Source: Vibrio sp. JC009
Lineage (GTDB): Bacteria; Pseudomonadota; Gammaproteobacteria; Enterobacterales; Vibrionaceae
DNA length: 64,000 bases
Direction: 5' to 3'
Assembly: GCF_029016485.1 (NCBI RefSeq)
Contig: NZ_CP092107.1
Span: 1,488,001 to 1,552,000 of the forward strand
The notes under the pieces were generated by a model. It made no database searches and was not told where the DNA came from. It worked only from the letters and a program-made list of their open reading frames with translations. Below, one piece after another: positions 63,202-64,000 of the stretch; within the stretch, counting starts at the first letter, position 1, and each line of letters begins with the position of its first letter. The position numbers and the translations under genes were made by a program.

Positions 63202-64000
63202 TTACTTGTTAAAACGGATGTTTTTTACTTTGAAGTGGAGCTTTTTGCCATTGACAGGCTCAAATACAACCGGGTTGACCACGGAAGTGATATCAAATGC
63301 AGAAGAGGCAGCAACAAAATCTTTTACCTTCATACGGTAGCTTTTCCAGTTACCCTGCTGTGGAAGATCTTTGATATTGATTGGCGCGACATTTGGCCAG
63401 CCACTGTCCATTTTTACTGTTAGTGCATCTGCATTGCCGTCGATGACCTGAAGATCGAACATAAGTTCGCCATCTTCAAAGTTGCTCATATCCAGTGTAC
63501 CGCCCGGGGCTTCAATGTACGCATTGCCTGCACCAACGATTCTGATTTCAAGGCCGTCTTCCGTTACAGAGCGGGAATCATTGCTGGAATCATCCCAGCC
63601 ATTAAGCAGAAAGCTTTCTTCCAGCTTAGGGCCTTTCATAACGCTTAACGTAGCTGCGTTTACATCTGCTTTTTTGACTATAAGAGGCGGCTCTTCAACG
63701 CCTTTGTTCTGAACAGCGGAGTCACTCAGGTTACTCGCACACCCTTTGCCTGTTTCAGGGGCGTTTTCACACTGGTAAACGCGAACAAAATCGACCAGCA
63801 TATCCGCTTGCTTCAGCGAAGTATCAATTCCCTTATCGTTAGTGTTTGCAGCCCAGCTTCCGCCGATCGCAAGGTTCAGCAGCATATGGAATTTCTGATT
63901 ATATGGTGCATCCTCCGGGCCTTGTACCAGGTTGCCTTTCTCATCTTTGTAATGAGTCCACCATCCGTCCATGGTTTGAGTTGCAAAATGAACATCATCT
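63202..64000 (-). CDS. GH16-type beta-glucanase (laminarinase), N-terminus outside window
   Basis: The frame is open past the window end. The visible part has the C-terminal half of a GH16 fold (DGWWTHYKDE, PYNQKFHMLLNLAIGGSWAAN, MLVDFVRVYQCE), then a linker and a C-terminal domain of about 140 residues (LLNGWDDSSNDSRSVTEDG, LHFKVKNIRFNK) like the ExoP/galactose-binding-like modules of marine glucanases. The catalytic EIDxxE motif lies upstream, outside the window. It probably cuts laminarin outside the cell, feeding the ABC importer and phosphorylase. Confidence 0.82.
   Translation of the reverse strand, partial: DDVHFATQTMDGWWTHYKDEKGNLVQGPEDAPYNQKFHMLLNLAIGGSWAANTNDKGIDTSLKQADMLVDFVRVYQCENAPETGKGCASNLSDSAVQNKGVEEPPLIVKKADVNAATLSVMKGPKLEESFLLNGWDDSSNDSRSVTEDGLEIRIVGAGNAYIEAPGGTLDMSNFEDGELMFDLQVIDGNADALTVKMDSGWPNVAPINIKDLPQQGNWKSYRMKVKDFVAASSAFDITSVVNPVVFEPVNGKKLHFKVKNIRFNK

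Overview
The window reads as a chromosomal segment from a marine gammaproteobacterium of the Vibrionaceae (Vibrio or close relative). The evidence is the mal gene order (malK divergent from malEFG), lineage-typical outer membrane families (DUF2860-like, DUF3316-like), an HD-GYP protein, several chemoreceptors, a BioMNY biotin transporter and a laminarin locus. I see no rRNA, tRNA, CRISPR array, transposase or integrase. The species assignment is inferred from gene content only.

Layout. 1-4426 (minus strand) is a MoxR/DUF58/DUF4381/VWA/VWA-TPR (Bat-type) operon, cut by the window start. 4675-8274 holds a small orphan protein, a chemoreceptor and an HD-GYP c-di-GMP phosphodiesterase. 8464-13968 is the maltose/maltodextrin importer malK | malEFG, with MalT- and CRP-like sites between the two transcripts.

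14246-26284 is the most unusual part. It holds a cluster A-1 metal ABC importer under a Fur-like box, then a Tat-exported TauA-like binding protein with its permease and ATPase, NnrS, an outer membrane barrel and a Crp/Fnr (DNR/NnrR-type) regulator. A tight four-gene cluster follows: a Cys-rich HypB-like GTPase, an ABC ATPase with no membrane partner, a binding-protein-like protein with no signal peptide, and a protein that looks like DUF2249 + carboxymuconolactone decarboxylase-like + DUF1858. TTGAT-N4-ATCAA boxes and near-identical Fur boxes link the segments. I infer an iron- and NO/anaerobiosis-responsive locus; the four-gene cytoplasmic cluster is the best candidate here for an undescribed system.

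26353-30549 contains surface and secreted proteins, including a four-member family of small secreted DUF3316-like proteins and repeat-rich intergenic DNA. 30623-36080 is sixA and sbcDC. 36287-46372 is mixed: an orphan sensor, DMT and SET exporters, a phosphoserine aminotransferase/phosphoglycerate dehydrogenase pair, bioMNY and an SLC13 symporter. 46387-50078 is a signalling cluster: an output-less Cache-like sensor, a chemoreceptor, and a secreted protein with two PilJ-type repeats.

50238-64000 is a beta-glucan (probably laminarin) locus. It has a family-5 oligosaccharide ABC importer (binding protein, two permeases, two ATPases), a very large GH94/GH149-like phosphorylase, a LacI-family repressor, a MalM-like lipoprotein and a GH16 beta-glucanase running off the window end. 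Five GAAAGCGCTTT[C/T] palindromes in its promoters are the likely operators. The model is extracellular cleavage of the polymer, ABC import of oligosaccharides and cytoplasmic phosphorolysis to glucose 1-phosphate. Three copies of a hairpin-ended, about 115-152 bp dispersed element and a triple-hairpin array inside the ABC operon are the main non-coding structures.
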